Shown here in pieces: positions 38,117 to 64,000 of a DNA stretch of 64,000 nt. The first letter of the stretch is position 1, and each line of letters begins with the position of its first letter. The translations under genes were made by a program, and so were the position numbers. Source of the DNA: Lineus longissimus (taxonomy: Eukaryota > Nemertea > Pilidiophora > Heteronemertea > Lineidae); the NCBI RefSeq assembly GCF_910592395.1, contig NC_088311.1:24336646-24400645 (forward strand). The letters run 5' to 3'. A model generated the notes under the pieces. It saw nothing but the letters and a program-made list of their open reading frames with translations, ran no database searches and had not been told where the DNA came from.

Positions 38117-41100
38117 TCAGGAATCATTCTCTTCCATTTCTTCAAACATCAAGTGATGTTGATGTTGTGACTTGGGTCTCCAGATACCAACCAACATATC
38201 ACTGCCTGCCGTCGCCAACACACTGTTCTGCCAACTTATCTGAAGAAAGAACATATCAATTTAAGATTCAGTCATAGTACAGAACAGTATTTCTAGCAAG
38301 GCACCATAATGCTCAAGTGTCTCCCAACCTCACCTGTATCAAATCAAACAACTTGGCCTTCCTGGGCAAAGAAATAACTGGAATTGTTTTACTAACCTTA
38401 GCTACTTCAGCGTCATGTGATTTGATAGTATGGATGTTTCCTGGATTCAAGCATGGTTCCATGATGCGTACTGTCCTATCTGTAGAGCAGCTCATGATTG
38501 ATCCATAGTTATACAGCACACCTGTCAGTTTACCAACATGGCCAGGATCATAAGTCTGAAAATAAGAAGTTAGAAAAATATCAAACAGTGCAAATGTCAA
38601 AATTCCCTATTGACAGCGGATTCTGTTTAGTGCTTTATTGACCTGGGCCTGTCTTGAATTGTCACTATTATCAGTCTAATCTGCGTCAGGTTTGCAAAGT
38701 AAATGTTGATGTTCGTACCTTGATTAAGTCAAACTTGACATCAGAAGCATCAACAAGGTGAAGACGTCCTATTTTATCACCGATGAATAACTGGTTCATG
38801 TTGTAATCCATGCACATTGGGAAGTGTTCAAACTGTGGAGGAAAGGACATGAGAATTAAATAGAGTAGCATGGCAGTAACGTGGTACAATGTTTAGACAC
38901 AAGTCTATCAAAGGATCCATCAGTTAAATTAGGAAAACATCTTGCCTATTTGGACTGGAAAGAGCGGGCCTTATATGTAACTGGGGCCTATACATCTACG
39001 TCACTTGAGCTCGTGCACTATGTAAGCTGCCAAATCTTGGGCCAGTTTTCAACTGGCCCAAGTCATCTTGGGGATACCATGCCTAACTCAACTGCTGGAC
39101 ATAGAGGCATCTGGGATAGAAATACTTACATGTAAAGTTTTCAGCAGTATTTCCGCCCTCCTATCATAAATGCAAACCGTTTTATCCTCACTACCACTGA
39201 TGATGTAGTTATCGTCAGCTTCTATCGAGAGTACCGGCATCCTGTGATGGCGTATCCGCGAGACTATGGTCGCAACCCGCGGGTCGATCACACTGATGTA
39301 TTTATCATAGCTACCGGCGACGAGCACATCTTTGGTATATTTCGTAGCCAAGACTGCCGACTTACACCTAGAAGAGATTCAAAGTGTGACTATTCAGTTG
39401 AAGTTCACCCTTTCACATTAAATTTTTCATGATCAAACATTTGAAATTATTTCAAATATTTGCTGCTCGATGTTTTAAACATATATTAAATGTCTTGTTT
39501 GCCGTCATCAATCTCCAACAAGCTTACACCATAAGCCTAAATTGCATATGTGCAGTGATTTGCAAGACAAAACTTCAGTTCAGAGCTATCCCTTTTGGTC
39601 CACCAACTGAAAATTTGCAATCAATCCATATTCACAAAACCACAAACCATTAGGCGCCAATCACAACGTTACTCACTTGACAGATCTGATCTCAGTAACG
39701 CCTGCTCCAAGGTCCCAGAACTTGATATAAGTATCCCAGGAAGCAGTAGCCATGATGTGGTTATGGGAAGTTATCGACCAAATCCAACCCTAAGAAAGGA
39801 ATTAGTAAAGAATCAACAATATTGTGACTTCACCAAGCCACTGAAATGATTCCACAATTCAATATTGTGACATGGGAAAGTGCTCTGTGCTGTGACAAAC
39901 AATTTCAACAGATAATACTTACATTGTGAGCATTCATCTTAGATACAATTCGGGCATCTTTTTTCGAGCTTGGCTCATTCACATCAATTTTGTCTAAGTC
40001 CCACAAGTTGAGGTATTTGTCTCTGGAGCCACTCGCCAAGAGGCTACCACCCTGAAATCATCAACATGAAATCATTTAGAACATCCTCTGTAGCAAAATT
40101 GCTCCTGAAAGCTAACTATTGATTTCAAACTGGCCTTTCCGTATCAGCGAGTGGAAACATTCACATCATCTTTAAATTGTTTTCTAAACGAAAGAAAGAT
40201 AGTCCCACAAGAAACATCACTTAATTGACTATGTTAATTATGTTCAGTCATATAAACTGATTCAGGATATTACATTTAAAGGCTCAAATAAGTTCACCTT
40301 ACACTCATCAAATGGACAGCATCAACTGGAGCAGATATCCCATCACTCAGCATAAAGTGGTCCATCGTTTGATCGGGATTTGACCAGAGCCACAATTGTT
40401 CTTCTCGCATCACACACGCCTTCTTCCAATTGAAATTTTCCACTGAAAAGATGTCAATATCACTATACATGTAGGCTACAGTCCCTTTTGACCGAATCTT
40501 CTTTCTGCCCTTTCTAATTTTTTGGTCAAAGTTCCCAATATAAAGTTCAGTTAAATTTTTGCACATCCTGTTGAGATGATGAACGGTTGCAACTCCTTCC
40601 TCAGGATCCACTGCAAAGGTATAAAGGTAGCACTGCCTCACACTTCGCAAAAAATCCTTTTACTCACCTGGAACAACAGGATACCTCTTCACACCCTGCT
40701 TTGACGTTCTGATTTTCCAAGTGGCGTCATCAGACAAGAGATCATGGAACTGTCGACATACTCTGGTCAGCGTACCAAGCACAAACTTGGCGGGCAGGTA
40801 GGAGCATATTTTAAGGAATATTTCCGGAAGCAGGAGTACAGGTAATATAGACTTTCCATCAGCATCCTGATCACTGAGGCAGCGCTTTAGTGAAATTTCA
40901 TTAGGTCGGTTTTGATGTTTGGGACTCAGATGAAACGTTGGTGAAAGGATTCCACCATCCTTTGTTACGGATTTGTCTCCATCTTTTTCATCTTGATCAC
41001 AGATATTTGACCTCAGTTCATTCCCAACACAGTCCTGCATGGCATTTTGATTACGGTCACTACTGAGTACATCATCACAGGTAGGTGAGGACGGTTCATG

Positions 41101-41208
41101 ATCATCCTCCATGTTCATCGGTACAAATCCACTGTCACAGAGCTGACCGTCAACCAACAGACCACTCTCTGGCTCAGTAGAATCCTTCTTGTCCCTTGAA
41201 TAAAACAT
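38117..41208 (-). CDS. FBXW9: F-box/WD40 repeat protein FBXW9
   Basis: FBXW9 is a substrate-recognition subunit of SCF (CUL1) ubiquitin ligases. Minus-strand exons: 40668-41208, 40303-40610, 39923-40051, 39677-39789, 39130-39367, 38719-38832, 38397-38555, 38117-38239. All borders are GT-AG and in phase, giving 574 residues. Exon 1 has an acidic Ser-rich N-terminus and then the F-box (LLPEIFLKICSYLPAKFVLG, followed by TRVCRQFHDLL and DDATWKIR). Exon 2 has FNWKKACVMREEQLWLW, which I associate with FBXW9. Later exons carry WD40 blades: SGSRDKYLNLWD, TASWDTYIKFWD, AGSYDKYISVID, SGSEDKTVCIYD, CSTDRTVRIME and TAGSDMLVGIW. The start at MFYSRD is the first ATG of the frame, but TTTTATTCAAG just after it could be a splice acceptor, so an upstream 5' exon is possible. 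It is divergent from transportin. Confidence 0.93.
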
Positions 41209-42066
41209 AGAAAATCTTATATTATAACGTGTATTACTACATTATTATAACATTACAATCACATATTAGTAGGCCTACATTGTAGTAAAATACCACCACC
41301 TGTCCTTACTTTAACATCTTAAAATGAAATAACACGAATCCTTCCCTTGAATGAAACGACCCTTTGATGCAGTCAGCAGTAAGATTGAGATGGCCGTGCA
41401 GCAGCAGACGAAGTCGAACTCCAACTCACAAAAGTGCTCTGCTAGCAGTCAAAGCGAGATATGGACGACTATTCCATTGACATACAAGTGGTACATATCT
41501 AATCTCAGTGACATTTCACAACATCAACGCTAAAAACGGACCTTAGTCAGTGTAATGACTGTTTTTGTGAAGAAATATTGCACAATTTTAGACAGTGGCC
41601 ACCATTATGAAAATCGAAACGTCAAGGTCCATAACAAATTATTTCATTGGCTGATAGAATAACACAAAATATGCAGGTTTTATTCTTTTTATGCACAATC
41701 TGCTGTATAAAATGTTTGCTTTTGTTAATCACGACAATCTAAAACATACACTTTGTCATTCTGTATCACAAAATTTGAACAGAAAGAAGAAATACGCTCG
41801 AGTTTTATCTTTATTCAGCCAATTTCACCGAAAATGAATGAAAACTTTTGTCCAATGAAAACAGGTTTTACATATGAGCAAAATTTCCAATTTCCAAAAT
41901 ATGTGTATGAGAATTTTTATTTTCAATTATCCATGAGAAAACAACAACGTCTTCATGTTTTTCATAGTGTATGATTAACCATGTTTGTTAATTACACTTG
42001 TTCTCACCATTTCTCAAATATTTTACGCCCTCTAGCCGCCGTTTCGGTCACGGAGAGCAATCCAAA
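41209..42066. other. Bidirectional FBXW9-transportin upstream region
   Basis: An 858-bp region between divergent start codons. It is mostly AT-rich with a GC-richer stretch at about 42030-42070 next to the transportin ATG. No TATA box is convincing. A 60-codon open frame at 41351-41533 has no recognisable product. Confidence 0.5.
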
Positions 42067-63937
<21,871 letters not shown>

Positions 63938-64000
63938 GTAAGTATACGGTCATTGATCGTTAAAAAAGCTGATTTAAATGTCAAACATGATTTTTGTCAA

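Overview
The window is a 64 kb piece of a metazoan nuclear genome. Genes have many short exons with GT-AG introns, their proteins are bilaterian orthologues, and there is a eukaryotic tRNA, box C/D snoRNAs inside introns and a Ty3/Gypsy LTR retrotransposon. The proteins and base composition suggest an invertebrate bilaterian, probably a marine lophotrochozoan or deuterostome. I cannot fix the phylum from sequence alone.

Layout, left to right: (1) 96-3694 (+), the 3' part of an EF-hand protein gene I do not recognise; (2) 4977-6829 (-), UMP-CMP kinase (CMPK1), six exons; (3) 8067-16196, an apparently intact Ty3/Gypsy retrotransposon on the minus strand, with two 1,232-bp LTRs that I read as identical, a 4-bp target duplication and a gag/pol -1 frameshift site; (4) 17060-25413 (+), STIL (centriole assembly), 16 exons; (5) 25414-29001, non-coding with a 68-bp minisatellite, then tRNA-Pro(UGG) on the minus strand; (6) 29412-32419 (+), Mediator subunit MED26, three exons; (7) 32420-38116, non-coding with minisatellites and a long hairpin; (8) 38117-41208 (-), FBXW9 (F-box/WD40), eight exons; (9) 42067 to the window edge (+), transportin (TNPO1/2 pro-orthologue), 19 exons seen, with the C-terminus outside the window.

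The most interesting layer lies inside introns. Nine introns of the transportin gene (6, 8, 9, 10, 12, 13, 15, 16 and 18) each carry one box C/D snoRNA-like element with a C box, a D box and a complementary terminal stem. They fall into three families with ten members, because one further member sits in STIL intron 15. Family 1 has the antisense element of U41/SNORD41 (as I recall, hosted in human TNPO2). Family 2 targets the same 28S rRNA segment but shifted by two nucleotides. Family 3 is antisense to the 28S GAAGAGAGAGUUC segment. Transportin is therefore a multi-snoRNA host gene here.

Two gene neighbourhoods look ancient: CMPK1 and STIL are head to head, as I recall them in human 1p33, and FBXW9 and transportin are head to head (human FBXW9 and TNPO2 are close on 19p13). 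The young retrotransposon landed between CMPK1 and STIL without breaking either coding sequence.
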